A stretch of DNA of 31,501 nt from a virus. Positions 16,184 through 25,394 of this stretch are shown here, piece after piece; the stretch's first letter is position 1; each line of letters opens with the position of its first letter. The DNA lies in the IMG/VR virus record IMGVR_UViG_3300042691_043364, positions 1 to 31,501 of that record. One strand, written 5' to 3'. A model generated the notes under the pieces. That model saw nothing but the letters and a program-made list of their open reading frames with translations. It had not been told where the DNA came from and did no database searches. The position numbers and the translations under genes were made by a program.

Positions 16184-16214
16184 ATGGCCGCGCAAATTGC
16201 GCGGCCATTTTTTT
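16184..16214 (+). terminator. Strong rho-independent terminator after the tube gene
   Basis: A perfect 10-bp GC-rich stem (16184-16193 with 16199-16208), a 5-base loop AAATT and a run of seven T. It is the clearest intrinsic terminator in the window and ends the sheath-tube block. Confidence 0.95.
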
Positions 16215-16227
16215 ACTTGTGTGAAGA

Positions 16228-16249
16228 TCGGTTAACAATTGCATTAAGC
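16228..16249 (+). promoter_or_regulatory. Possible degenerate promoter element
   Basis: TCGGTTAAC and, 6 bases further, CATTAAGC are partial matches to the ATANTTAA(C/G) element. They sit where a promoter would be expected, between the strong terminator and the GTG at 16269. The match is too loose for more than a tentative call. Confidence 0.25.
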
Positions 16250-16268
16250 AGATTCAGGAGTAAATAAC

Positions 16269-17111
16269 GTGGCAGGTGAGACAGATCGTAGCGCTCTATT
16301 TGGAGGAGCGGTTCCCGCGGGAATACAGACCAAGGACGTAATGCGTGATGATTTCGGGTTTGAGATTCCAGTTGAATCTGTCCCGCTTCCTTCTAACGGA
16401 ATCGTGTATCCACCCGAGTCTCCCCTTCACAACAAGGAGACGGTTGATATTCGGGCTATGACCGCTAGGGAGGAGGACATCCTCACCTCCAGATCGCTCA
16501 TCAAGAAGGGAACTGTCATAACGGAGCTGATCAAGAGCTGCCTGATCGATCGCAGGATCCAGGTGCAGGACATGCTCGCAGGTGATCGAAATGCTGTCAT
16601 GATATCCCTACGGGTCACGGGTTACGGCGCTGATTACAACGTCGAGATCGACTGTCCGAAGTGTAACAACAAGACGAAGCACGAGTTCGATCTAGGATCG
16701 TTACCGATCAAGAGACTTGGAATCGAGCCGATCGCTCCGGGACAGAATGTCTTCGAGTTCAAGCTTCCGGTCACGAAGAAGACGGTACACTTCAAGTTCC
16801 TGACAGGTAGGGATGAGGAGGAGATAAACACGATCCAGGAGCGTACAAAGAAGCAGGGGGCGCAGGCCGATAACCTCGTTACGACCAGGCTTCAGTATTC
16901 GATCGTGGCCATCGAAGGTAAGACCGATAGGTCCTCCATCAACGGCTTCATCAGGAACATGCCCGCTCGTGATTCGATGTCCCTACGTAAGTTCATCGAC
17001 TCCCACGAGCCGGGAATCGACATGAAGGGAGAGTTTGACTGTTCATCCTGTAATGAGGTGAGCGAGGTGCGGATACCGCTGGGTGCCAGCTTTTTTTGGC
17101 CTGACGCCTGA
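16269..17111 (+). CDS. Baseplate hub assembly protein, T4 gp26-like, with zinc-ribbon cysteines
   Basis: 280 residues from a GTG start with CAGGAG upstream. The stretch VPLPSNGIVYPPE (about 38-50), RAMTAREEDILTSRSLIKKG (about 60-79) and the CLIDRRIQVQDMLAGDRNAV block fit the family of T4 gp26, a baseplate hub and tape-measure assembly protein. Two CxxC pairs, CPKC at 129-132 and CSSC at 258-261, look like a zinc ribbon split by the intervening domain. The family link is recalled by pattern and not checked by search. The last codons run through seven T (17091-17097) and the next ORF overlaps by 29 bases in the +1 frame. A longer frameshifted product, like the tail assembly chaperone pairs of other phages, is therefore possible. 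Confidence 0.7.
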   Translation: MAGETDRSALFGGAVPAGIQTKDVMRDDFGFEIPVESVPLPSNGIVYPPESPLHNKETVDIRAMTAREEDILTSRSLIKKGTVITELIKSCLIDRRIQVQDMLAGDRNAVMISLRVTGYGADYNVEIDCPKCNNKTKHEFDLGSLPIKRLGIEPIAPGQNVFEFKLPVTKKTVHFKFLTGRDEEEINTIQERTKKQGAQADNLVTTRLQYSIVAIEGKTDRSSINGFIRNMPARDSMSLRKFIDSHEPGIDMKGEFDCSSCNEVSEVRIPLGASFFWPDA

Positions 17112-17361
17112 GGATAGGCAGATATTTCTCGAGCAGTCGTTCTCACTGATGTACTACATGGGATTCTCGTACTGGGAGTGCTATAACATCCCGACACAGT
17201 ATCGTGTGTGGTTTATCCAGCGGTTGAACAAGGAGCTCACGAGGGCCTCGGAGAGCGAGAACGTACCGACCCGGGCTGCCCATCAGAACAGCCCACAGAC
17301 CCGAGCTCTGATGGGTTTGAATCGAGCTGAGGCACCTGCTCGCCTTCGTCGATTTACGTAA
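17083..17361 (+). CDS. Small tail-assembly protein, possibly made as a frameshift extension of the gp26-like protein
   Basis: 92 residues if started at the GTG at 17083. The sequence SLMYYMGFSYWECYNIPTQY, continuing RVWFIQRLNKEL (residues about 20-51), is an aromatic-rich helical segment of the kind seen in phage tail chaperones that follow gp26-like genes. Residues 52-92 are polar. There is no convincing ribosome binding site near the GTG, and the only other early start in frame is the ATG at 17149, which would cut off about a quarter of the protein. The ORF overlaps the upstream gene across a T7 run in the +1 frame, so expression by frameshifting or by transcript slippage is a real alternative. 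The reading frame itself is convincing; the start is not. Confidence 0.6.
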   Translation: MPAFFGLTPEDRQIFLEQSFSLMYYMGFSYWECYNIPTQYRVWFIQRLNKELTRASESENVPTRAAHQNSPQTRALMGLNRAEAPARLRRFT

Positions 17362-17369
17362 TAATTAAA
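17361..17369 (+). promoter_or_regulatory. Candidate late promoter box ATAATTAAA
   Basis: It has the TANTTAA core with A as the last base and overlaps the stop of the preceding ORF. It ends 14 bases before the ATG at 17384. Confidence 0.4.
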
Positions 17370-17383
17370 TCGACGGAGACGAC

Positions 17384-17650
17384 ATGTCAAAAAACAGCAA
17401 CGATAAGGTTCTTGCGGAGATATACTCAGCCGCGGGTCGGTACATACTTGAGGGAGGACAGCCCCCAAAGCTTCTAGGGGATCAGGAGCAGTCGAGGGTG
17501 ATACGTAGAGTAACCCTGGCTTCGAGACGCCTGTACGAGGCTCTGTGCGATGACAACTCGACCGTCGATACTATAACTGCGATGATGGATGAGAAGAAGC
17601 GGGCGGCCCTTGACTTTAAGAGAGCGTTCAACCAAGATTGGCGTTTTTAA
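17384..17650 (+). CDS. Small helical protein of unknown function before the tape measure
   Basis: 88 residues, highly charged and predicted by eye to be mostly helical (AEIYSAAGRYILEGG, then RRVTLASRRLYEALCDD and MMDEKKRAALDFKRAF). No signal peptide, membrane segment or known motif is seen. CGGAG about 7 bases upstream supports the ATG. It lies between the gp26-like/chaperone ORFs and the tape measure gene, where T4-like phages keep small baseplate hub and tape-measure chaperones (gp51, gp28), so a tail assembly role is the most likely guess. Nothing in the sequence proves it. Confidence 0.55.
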   Translation: MSKNSNDKVLAEIYSAAGRYILEGGQPPKLLGDQEQSRVIRRVTLASRRLYEALCDDNSTVDTITAMMDEKKRAALDFKRAFNQDWRF

Positions 17651-17693
17651 TTTTTTCTGCCTCGCATAGTTACATGTTGAAGGCGTCCACTAA

Positions 17694-20600
17694 ATGAGCA
17701 CTGAGACAGAGCTCCTCGAAGAGCAGAATAAACTGCTGTTACAGCAGACGCAGTTACTGCGTGACCTCAATCGTGCGCTGCAAGAGCAGTCCGAGAGGAT
17801 GGCAGCGATGGGCGACAGCTACGGTCAGCAATCGAGAGTTGTCGAGGAAGCGAACGCTGCCGTGGAGGATTACTCGTCCTCGATGTTCAACCTCGGTGAG
17901 CAGCAGAGCAATGTGAACCAGATGTTCTCCGAGGGCGCTGAGAAGAGCCAATCATTCGGTGACAGTCTCAAGTCATGGTTGAACAAGAGCAGCTCGGCTG
18001 CAGCCTCAGGTCTCTCAACCGCGATAGACCAGCTCACTGCGAACTTCTCAGCGCTGACTGACGTCATCACGAACCCGCTACAGGCAGCTTTCGGGTTTCT
18101 CTTCACAGCTTTCGATATGCTCATGGAGAAAGCGGTAGATCGCATCAGGGAGTTCTTCGAATTTCGGGACGCTCTCGAACGTGTAAGGAAGGAGTTCGGC
18201 AGCTTCACCGAGAACACTTCAGGTAGAATATACAAGAGCTTCACGCAGTTCAACTCAAGCCTTCGAGAGGCTGCGGGCAACACGGGTGTCTTTGCGTCAA
18301 AGTTCAGTATGGGTATGCAGGGCACGATCGAACGACTGGAGATGGTGGCCGAGCTCGCGGGTGATATGGGCGCAACATTTGATGTGCTCGGCCAAGAGTT
18401 CAACGATGCGACCGCGGAGCTCTACGTGCTGAAGCAGGGTCTGCTGTTCTCAGGTGAGGCGCTGAAGAACGTCTCCGTGATGTCGATCGTCAGCGGCAAG
18501 AGCCTGAAGCAGTTCAGCAACGATACGCTAGCCAGCGTGAACAAGATAGGACGTCAGCTCGGAATATCATCGAAGGTTCTAGGTCAGGACGTCGGTAAGT
18601 TCCTGTCGAACTTCAAGTCCCTAGGGAAAATGACAGGTGACTATGTCACCGAGATCACGAAGGCTGCCTCCTACACGAGAAAGCTCGGAATCGAGCTGAA
18701 CGAGCTCATCGGGTTGAACCAGAAGTTTGACGATTTCGAGCAGGGCGCTGAGGCTGCGGCGCAGCTCGCTGCCGCTTTCGGAATGGTTCTCGACCCTGTT
18801 AAGCTCATCCAGGCGCAGAATCCAGCTGACGTTCTCAGCGATCTGCAGAAAGCTTTCGCTGCGACAGGCAGGTCGTTTGAGACGCTCTCGAGGCAGGACA
18901 AGGCCCTGCTGGCCTCGCAGTCAGGCTTGACCGAGGAGCAGGCTGCCCTCGCCTTCTCCGCAAAGGGTCTTTCGTTGTCGTATGACGAGATTAGGACCTC
19001 GGCTGACGGCGCGATGAAATCGCAGAAGAGTCAGGAGGAGATCATGCGTGATCTCGCTGACAGCATCGAGAACGTGATCACTCCCATCGAAGCTGTCGCC
19101 AGCTTCTTTAAAATGTTCTTGAAGGGTTTCGAGGATGCCCTGATGCGCTCAGGTCCAGTGCAAGCGACGATCAACGCCCTCGCCACTGCCCTGCTGAATG
19201 TTTACTACGCTGGTATGCGAACGTTCACCGCGTTCCTGAAGATACCTGGTGTTAACGCTGTTTTCACCGGACTTCTTGAGGTCGCCAAGATGGTCGGGAA
19301 TGTGTTCGATAAAGTTGCGACAAAGGTCGAGGAGTTCGTGGTCTTAATGTCGACCGACCCGAAGATGGCGGCAAAGAACTTCGTGACAGGTATCACCGAC
19401 GTCTTCATCAGCTCGTTCAACTCGATATTCAGTCCAAAGGAAGGCGGTGGTCCATCAATCTTTGAGACCATGATCGATGGACTTGGGCAGACATTCATGG
19501 CGGTTGCCGCCGCAATACCAGGTCTGATCCTCGGTCTCGTGAAGTCCCTGAAGAGCGTCCTGACAAATCTCACGAAGATCATGCGGGATTCGTTTAAGAA
19601 GCCCGAAAGCGGTCAACCGACGGTGGGTCAGTCGCTGTTTCAGGCGATAAAAGATGGGATGAATGATCTCATCGCCGAGCTGCCGTCGCTTATGCCTATC
19701 CTAATTGAGTTCGGCACCGAGCTCATCACGTTCGTCGGCCGCGCAATCCAGGAGTTCCCATTCGCGACCCTCTTTGTTGCTGGGGGTCCTATTCTCACCG
19801 CAGCATCGGGAATCTTCAACCAACTGAAAGACACGGTGATCGGTCTCTTTTCTGATGGTGGAACGGCGGGCGCCCTTACGGGAGCAGCAGCGAAGGTAAA
19901 CGAGGGTACGCAATCTCAGGAGGCACTCGCAGCAGCTCTTAACAAGCAAGGTGCTGCGATGACTGGCGATGGACCAAACAGCTTCAACAATCTCGTCGGT
20001 CAGTTCGGGGGAGCCGCAACGAAAGCGGCTGAGTACGCTGCAGTTGCATTCGGAATCGCTCTTATCGGAGAGTCGATCATCAAGCTCATGAGGGCTGTGC
20101 TCGAGCCACCCAAAGGAGAGACCAAGAGCATTGTAGACTTAATGGTCGCAGCGGGCACGGCACTTGGAACTGTCAGTGCTGACGGTCTATCAGCAGCATT
20201 CCAGATCGTCGGAGGCGTTATAGTCGCCGCTATTGGTGGGGTCGCTGCTATCATGTTCGCGATGTCAAAAGTGGACATGTCAACGCTCGTCGTAGCTGCG
20301 GCTGGTACCGCAGGTACTCTTGGACTAGGTGCTCTCGTCACAGAACTCCTCAGCCAAGCTATCCCCGTTGTCAGCGGTATGATTAAGACCATGATGGAAT
20401 ACGTCGGTGGGCCTGAATTTTCAAAACAAATTGAGGGAGTCAAAAAACTTTCAACGAGTATCAAGCAAGGAGATATCGACTCGATGAATAACCTCGGTTC
20501 GATCTTCTCTTCGATTGGAACAATGATGGGAAATCTTCTGAAGGTCGGCACCGGTCTTAACTCGTTCCCAAGCGTTCCTAAAGAGATCGATGGTAAGGCA

Positions 20601-21998
20601 ACCGCTGGTGAGGAATCTGCGTCTGGAAAGTTGGAAAGAATCATGGGTTACGTGTCCGCTATGATCGGAAGCAAGAGTGATAAGTCAGGAATAGTTGGAA
20701 TCATATCTAAGTTCGAGGAGACGCTCGGAACAGATCTCACGTCAGCCACCCAGAAGTTCCAGGCTATCGCGATGATAATGGACCCGATGTCCAAGATGAT
20801 GTCAACTTTCGGGACATCGGGTTTGGATTTCATCAAGACGATATCAGCCGTGGCCGCAGATGGCTCGAAGGTTGACGCTGACGCTGCCCTGGTGCAGGTT
20901 CGTGATTTCATCGGAGCTGTTGGTTCAGGCGCGGCGGACATCCTGCTGGACATAAACACGCGGATCAACCTGTCGAAAGAGCAGGTGGACACGCTTTCCG
21001 GAAAGTTAAGCCTCATCTCCACCACCTCGACGTTCCTCGGTACATTCGGACAGAGCATGAAGCAGCTCCTCGCCGCCGTGCAAACGTTCGATACGTCCGG
21101 TAACACGGCGACAGCGATGAAGTCGCTCCAGAGCTTCCTCTTCGGAAACGAGGGCGGCGTCGTGGAGAGTGACATGGAGTCGATACCCGTCGAGGCGGTG
21201 GACGGCGTCATCCCCATCATGATGAAAGTGATGTCGGACATCGCCGCATTTATCAACAGCGACGTGGCAACCGTCGACCCTGCGAAATTCGACATGTTCA
21301 CGAAGATCTTCTCGGCGTCAGGCTCGTTGAGCTCGATGATCACGGCGGTCTCATCAGGGGCCCAGATCGGACAGAAGGGAGCACTCGACGCGATCCTCTT
21401 TCTCCACCAGCTGAACGGCAGCGGGAACAAGGACGCCAGCTTCGCCGCCCACCTCTACAGTGTCATCAGCGAGTTCTCGAGATTCGATCAGATCAACTTA
21501 CCGCTCCTCGCACGACGAGAGACCAACATGAAGGGAGCTTTCAACGTCATCGGGTCCTACATCGAGGGTCTAACCGGGACGGTGAGCACGGGAACGGTGG
21601 ACAGGGTGAAGGGCTCACTCAAGCAGCTCCAGGAGCTCAGGCAGTCGATCTCCGAGACTGCGGCGGCTCTCGATGCGCTAGACCTTGTTACACTCGACGC
21701 TGCGATTGAGGGCTTCGGTGCCAACATGAACGTCGTGAAGAAGAAGTTCGAGATCAACGGCGGCAAGGTGCAGATCAACGTCAACATGAATGTCACGATG
21801 AACGCGCAGAGGATGGCGGAGACTCTCGTGATCGACGGCTTCGTGCAGGCGAGTCAGGAGTTCGGAGATTACGTGAATTCACCTGAGAGCGTAAGGGCGA
21901 AACAGTACGACTATTACACCACCGAATATAATAGAGGCGCGGCGGCCACGACGCTCCCGGCTCGACGCGATCCTCTTGGCTTACCGGGAGCGTTCTGA
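17694..21998 (+). CDS. Tail tape measure protein
   Basis: 1434 residues, the longest ORF here and placed after the chaperone-type genes as tape measures usually are. The N-terminus is a coiled coil (ETELLEEQNKLLLQQTQLLR, residues about 4-50). Long helical repeats follow. Hydrophobic, Ala/Gly-rich segments at about 600-622 (FMAVAAAIPGLILGLV), 680-702 and 830-895 (GVIVAAIGGVAAIMFAMS and an adjoining Ala/Gly stretch) are typical of tape measures that insert into the host membrane during DNA delivery. It is more than twice the size of T4 gp29 (590 residues). At about 0.15 nm per residue the tail would be near 215 nm, which is an inference. No lysozyme or peptidase motif was seen. The start follows a 43-base gap with a weak ribosome binding site (GAAGGCG). 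Its stop overlaps the next start. Confidence 0.85.
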   Translation: MSTETELLEEQNKLLLQQTQLLRDLNRALQEQSERMAAMGDSYGQQSRVVEEANAAVEDYSSSMFNLGEQQSNVNQMFSEGAEKSQSFGDSLKSWLNKSSSAAASGLSTAIDQLTANFSALTDVITNPLQAAFGFLFTAFDMLMEKAVDRIREFFEFRDALERVRKEFGSFTENTSGRIYKSFTQFNSSLREAAGNTGVFASKFSMGMQGTIERLEMVAELAGDMGATFDVLGQEFNDATAELYVLKQGLLFSGEALKNVSVMSIVSGKSLKQFSNDTLASVNKIGRQLGISSKVLGQDVGKFLSNFKSLGKMTGDYVTEITKAASYTRKLGIELNELIGLNQKFDDFEQGAEAAAQLAAAFGMVLDPVKLIQAQNPADVLSDLQKAFAATGRSFETLSRQDKALLASQSGLTEEQAALAFSAKGLSLSYDEIRTSADGAMKSQKSQEEIMRDLADSIENVITPIEAVASFFKMFLKGFEDALMRSGPVQATINALATALLNVYYAGMRTFTAFLKIPGVNAVFTGLLEVAKMVGNVFDKVATKVEEFVVLMSTDPKMAAKNFVTGITDVFISSFNSIFSPKEGGGPSIFETMIDGLGQTFMAVAAAIPGLILGLVKSLKSVLTNLTKIMRDSFKKPESGQPTVGQSLFQAIKDGMNDLIAELPSLMPILIEFGTELITFVGRAIQEFPFATLFVAGGPILTAASGIFNQLKDTVIGLFSDGGTAGALTGAAAKVNEGTQSQEALAAALNKQGAAMTGDGPNSFNNLVGQFGGAATKAAEYAAVAFGIALIGESIIKLMRAVLEPPKGETKSIVDLMVAAGTALGTVSADGLSAAFQIVGGVIVAAIGGVAAIMFAMSKVDMSTLVVAAAGTAGTLGLGALVTELLSQAIPVVSGMIKTMMEYVGGPEFSKQIEGVKKLSTSIKQGDIDSMNNLGSIFSSIGTMMGNLLKVGTGLNSFPSVPKEIDGKATAGEESASGKLERIMGYVSAMIGSKSDKSGIVGIISKFEETLGTDLTSATQKFQAIAMIMDPMSKMMSTFGTSGLDFIKTISAVAADGSKVDADAALVQVRDFIGAVGSGAADILLDINTRINLSKEQVDTLSGKLSLISTTSTFLGTFGQSMKQLLAAVQTFDTSGNTATAMKSLQSFLFGNEGGVVESDMESIPVEAVDGVIPIMMKVMSDIAAFINSDVATVDPAKFDMFTKIFSASGSLSSMITAVSSGAQIGQKGALDAILFLHQLNGSGNKDASFAAHLYSVISEFSRFDQINLPLLARRETNMKGAFNVIGSYIEGLTGTVSTGTVDRVKGSLKQLQELRQSISETAAALDALDLVTLDAAIEGFGANMNVVKKKFEINGGKVQINVNMNVTMNAQRMAETLVIDGFVQASQEFGDYVNSPESVRAKQYDYYTTEYNRGAAATTLPARRDPLGLPGAF

Positions 21999-22246
21999 TG
22001 AGCAGCAACATAATCGAGGTCATGAAGAAGACGTCACTCTACAGGGACCTGCTCGAGCAGGTCCCGGAGGAGCAGCGTGACGCCGCAATACGAGCTCTCG
22101 AGGAGCAGCTCAAGCCGTATGACGCGCTCTGCGCTGCGGTCCCACCGGGAGCATTTGAGAAATTAGTTTCCTCGTTGAATCTCGAGAAGATACAAGCTGA
22201 CTTAGTTAAGTCAGACGCGAACCGGAGAGCTCCGAGGAGATTCTGA
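21998..22246 (+). CDS. Small charged protein of unknown function after the tape measure
   Basis: 82 residues, helical, with alternating acidic and basic patches (VMKKTSLYRDLLEQVPEEQR, then DAAIRALEEQLKPYDALC). No known motif, signal peptide or membrane segment is visible. It is translationally coupled at both ends: its start overlaps the tape measure stop (TGATG) and its stop shares a base with the next start. Such placement suggests a small tail or baseplate assembly factor made in step with its neighbours. A promoter-like box for the following gene lies inside its last codons (22202-22210). Confidence 0.6.
   Translation: MSSNIIEVMKKTSLYRDLLEQVPEEQRDAAIRALEEQLKPYDALCAAVPPGAFEKLVSSLNLEKIQADLVKSDANRRAPRRF
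22202..22210 (+). promoter_or_regulatory. Candidate late promoter box TTAGTTAAG inside the upstream gene
   Basis: It has the exact TANTTAAG core. It is the only copy found inside a coding region, and it still lies just 35 bases before a start codon (22246). This positional bias supports a regulatory role. Confidence 0.4.
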
Positions 22247-25200
22247 TGTCAGGGACGATATTCAACCCCCCGTACCCGCTGAACGAGGACGTCGATGGCG
22301 ATGGTAAGATCACCTTCGAGAGGGACGACATCTCGGTCAAGCAGCGGGAGACCCTGGGTTCATACCTCAGCCAGCTGACACGTGGGAAGGCTCCCGGTTC
22401 GGTTGATGAAAATCCAGCGGGTGAAATCGTCAATCCGACCTCATACGACGGTCAGATCCCACCGAATCACGCGAACCCATATCCCATAGCGGCGCCTGGG
22501 GTTCGGCAGATTCAGTACACGTCGACCGCAGTCGGATCAATAGCGGAAGCCCTCGCCCTTGAGCAGAGACCTTCTGAGATATTTGGGGTTGTCAGCGATC
22601 TTGTCGACGTCACCCCACTAGGTCAGGCTCGCGACACGACCGTGCGATCAGGTCCAGCACTGCTGAACGGTGTTGTCGGGGCTGATGGTCCGTATGGAAC
22701 TGTCGCTAAAACAACAGAGGCTGTGCAATACGCGGAGCGCCTCGGTGAAGCTCTCAAGAAGAAGAACAGGTACCACGGAAAGACGATCGTCAATGACAGA
22801 GAGGTAACCTCCAATTTCAGCTTTGCAACGGACGACGGTTCGTTCCCTACGACGTCAGCAAGAAGAAGACTGGGGGATACACTCACTGATAGACCTTTGG
22901 GGTCTTACTCGATCACCGAAAATTTTGCAATAGCGTCATCGGTCTCTGATCAAAACAATCGCGAAAGCGGTTTCGAAAATGCTTCTCAAAACGCGGGCCC
23001 AATAAAACCTGACGCTTTCGCCGCGATCGCAGCGGAGATGATGCTCCGCGCGACCGGAAAGTCCAGAGCAAGCGACAAATCAGAAATCCAGCTTGGGAGA
23101 ACGACGCTTGATACGAACGATTTTCGAGCGGCAAGGGCTTCTGGGTTTGGAAGTTTCAATCGAACGACTCTCCGCAGGGGCGAGGACGGTCTTCCAACGA
23201 GTGACGGCGTCGGAGAAAATGAGTACAGCTCAACAACGTTCGGGGTGATGAATAGCCCCGATGAACCGTATACAGGGTTCGATACCGCCGCCGCGTCATG
23301 GACAGCGTTCGTCACGTCCCTAACATTTTTTGGTATCATCATCGCTGTCTCTGCGATATTCATAGCGATTCCTCCAATTTCTCCGGGCCAGATACCTGCC
23401 GAAGTTAACGGATCGTTATTGGCTGGTGGCAGGAGACTCAAGAGCGGAAAGTTTAGATACGAGGAAGCGCCAGGGTTCTTAAGCGCCGTGGTCGATATCG
23501 CAGAGTCTGTTGCGGGCGCAGCTGGCGTCGATGTCAGCCTACCGATCTACAGGCCGACCAACAAGCTTGCTGGATTCAGCGATTGCGTTATCGCTGGTTT
23601 CGCGTCATTTTTAGGATCCACTTATTCGATCGATCCTAATCTGATACTCGGCACGGGTTTGATTCGTCTTAACGGTAACAACGCTGTGATCACCGGTGTC
23701 GTAGCTTTAAGGCTGGCAACTCTTCTCCTCGATTCGAACCAACGGCAGTATTATCTGAACATCATCAGGATTCTGAACAGGAGCGCGGGAGAGTTAGCAG
23801 CCCCAGACTTCAACAACGGTTTTGGAAACGCTATAGCGTCGGTCAACAACTTATTCGAGTCCGCAATACTAAAGTTCGTGAATACACTCGCTAGAATCGG
23901 TGACCTGATGTACGCGCAGGCCGCAGCGATCGATTATCGCTTGACCGACGCGGAGACATCACCCTCACGTGCGTATGATAAAGCGGACGGTTTCAGCCTC
24001 ACTGACAAAGCTTCGAAGGCTGATGCTCGAGGGTTCGCAGCGAGGAGGGTGAGGGGCGATAGGCTTATAGGTTCACGTGGTAGCACCATCAGTCTTTCTG
24101 ATCTACCCTCGGCTCATCTAATACCGGACGGCGCCGGGCAGGTGTACAGGGGTCTGCTAGGAGAATCAGCTATCGCCAAGAGAATGAAATCGGTTGTTCC
24201 CGAGGCTAGTAAGGATGGACGTATAAGACTGAAGCAGGAGGACGTGCGGAGACTGGAATCGGTGCTCGATGCCGAGTACATGCCCTTTTACTTCCAAGAT
24301 CTCAGAACAAATGAGATCGTGGCTTTCCACGCTTTCCTGGAGGACGTGTCTGACTCATACTCTGCTAATTACAATGAGACATCTGGATACGGAAGGATCG
24401 ATGGCGTCCAGAATTACAAGGACACAAAAAGATCGGTCGGCTGCACGTTTCATATCATCGGTATGAACCCCAGCGATTTTGATTACATGTGGTGGCAGAT
24501 CAACAAGCTCACGACGATGGTGTATCCGCAATGGTCGAAGGGTCGTGATCTATCTGGACAGGTCGACGGCAATGATTTCAAGTTCTCCCAACCCTTCTCA
24601 CAGATTCCCACCGCCACGCCGGTTATACGGGTGAGGATAGGCGATTTAATCAGGTCGAACTACTCGAGGTTCAATCTAAAACGTCTCTTCGGAAATCAGG
24701 ACACTGAGAAGAAGCAAGCTGACACGAACGTGCGATCTTCTAAGAGCACCCTGCTGCCAGGTATTTACCGAGCTGAAAGCATCGGCGGTGGGGGTATGAC
24801 TGTTGAAATCAAAGAACAACAAGATTTAGTATTCTCACCTTCCTTCAACGCAGCCACCAAAGAGTACGAGATTGACGGCTCAGTACTTTCACCGCCGCAG
24901 CTAGGAATTAGATTATTTGCGCTTGAGAATCAGCTGATCCAGGTGATCGCAGTTGCTACGAACGAGGTCTCTAACAATTTCTACAATCCAGCCAACAACG
25001 CGGTCGTCAAATCTTTCGAGTCAACCGCGGGCATGGGTCTAGCATCCGTGGTGAAGCAGCTTCAGTTCACGTGGATGTCGCAGGACATCATGTGGGGAGT
25101 TGGAGAAGATGGTCCCGGCAACCGTGCACCACGATCCTGTAAGGTACAGATGAGCTTCGAACCGATCCACGATATCGCGCCAGGTCTCGACCACGAAGGC

Positions 25201-25380
25201 TTCAACAGGGCGCCGATTTACCCAGTCGGAAGTATGGTCAACTCGATCGTCGAGGGTGGCGAAAAAGAGCCTTACGGTGCAGGTACGCAGACGATGGTCG
25301 AACGCAGACTCGAGATCGAGGCTGATAAGCAAACTTACCAGAAAGCGATTACACCTGGTATATTAAGCAGATTATTCTAA
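22246..25380 (+). CDS. Large baseplate/virion structural protein with EF-hand-like loop and membrane-like segment
   Basis: 1044 residues, not matched to a named T4 protein. Near the N-terminus DVDGDGKITFERDD (about 15-28) looks like a dockerin or EF-hand calcium loop, although the usual acidic residue at loop position 12 is replaced by R with acids on both sides. A strongly hydrophobic stretch (residues about 352-378, SLTFFGIIIAVSAIFIAIPP) could cross a membrane. The C-terminal third contains SVGCTFHIIGMNPSDFDYMW and a WWQINKLTTMVYPQWSKG segment (near residue 745), with a beta-rich continuation typical of baseplate proteins. GAGGAG 7-8 bases upstream marks the start. Its place between the tape measure and the LysM/hub genes argues for a baseplate component; the exact role is unknown. 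Confidence 0.6.
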   Translation: MSGTIFNPPYPLNEDVDGDGKITFERDDISVKQRETLGSYLSQLTRGKAPGSVDENPAGEIVNPTSYDGQIPPNHANPYPIAAPGVRQIQYTSTAVGSIAEALALEQRPSEIFGVVSDLVDVTPLGQARDTTVRSGPALLNGVVGADGPYGTVAKTTEAVQYAERLGEALKKKNRYHGKTIVNDREVTSNFSFATDDGSFPTTSARRRLGDTLTDRPLGSYSITENFAIASSVSDQNNRESGFENASQNAGPIKPDAFAAIAAEMMLRATGKSRASDKSEIQLGRTTLDTNDFRAARASGFGSFNRTTLRRGEDGLPTSDGVGENEYSSTTFGVMNSPDEPYTGFDTAAASWTAFVTSLTFFGIIIAVSAIFIAIPPISPGQIPAEVNGSLLAGGRRLKSGKFRYEEAPGFLSAVVDIAESVAGAAGVDVSLPIYRPTNKLAGFSDCVIAGFASFLGSTYSIDPNLILGTGLIRLNGNNAVITGVVALRLATLLLDSNQRQYYLNIIRILNRSAGELAAPDFNNGFGNAIASVNNLFESAILKFVNTLARIGDLMYAQAAAIDYRLTDAETSPSRAYDKADGFSLTDKASKADARGFAARRVRGDRLIGSRGSTISLSDLPSAHLIPDGAGQVYRGLLGESAIAKRMKSVVPEASKDGRIRLKQEDVRRLESVLDAEYMPFYFQDLRTNEIVAFHAFLEDVSDSYSANYNETSGYGRIDGVQNYKDTKRSVGCTFHIIGMNPSDFDYMWWQINKLTTMVYPQWSKGRDLSGQVDGNDFKFSQPFSQIPTATPVIRVRIGDLIRSNYSRFNLKRLFGNQDTEKKQADTNVRSSKSTLLPGIYRAESIGGGGMTVEIKEQQDLVFSPSFNAATKEYEIDGSVLSPPQLGIRLFALENQLIQVIAVATNEVSNNFYNPANNAVVKSFESTAGMGLASVVKQLQFTWMSQDIMWGVGEDGPGNRAPRSCKVQMSFEPIHDIAPGLDHEGFNRAPIYPVGSMVNSIVEGGEKEPYGAGTQTMVERRLEIEADKQTYQKAITPGILSRLF

Positions 25381-25394
25381 TCTAGGACGGAAAG

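Noticed and set aside
20648-21430. Long open frame on the minus strand (260 codons)
   Set aside because: It lies opposite the tape measure gene, has no ribosome binding site, and its protein is a Ser/Ala/Met-rich mirror of the + strand coding pattern. Long antisense frames are common in GC-rich genes.
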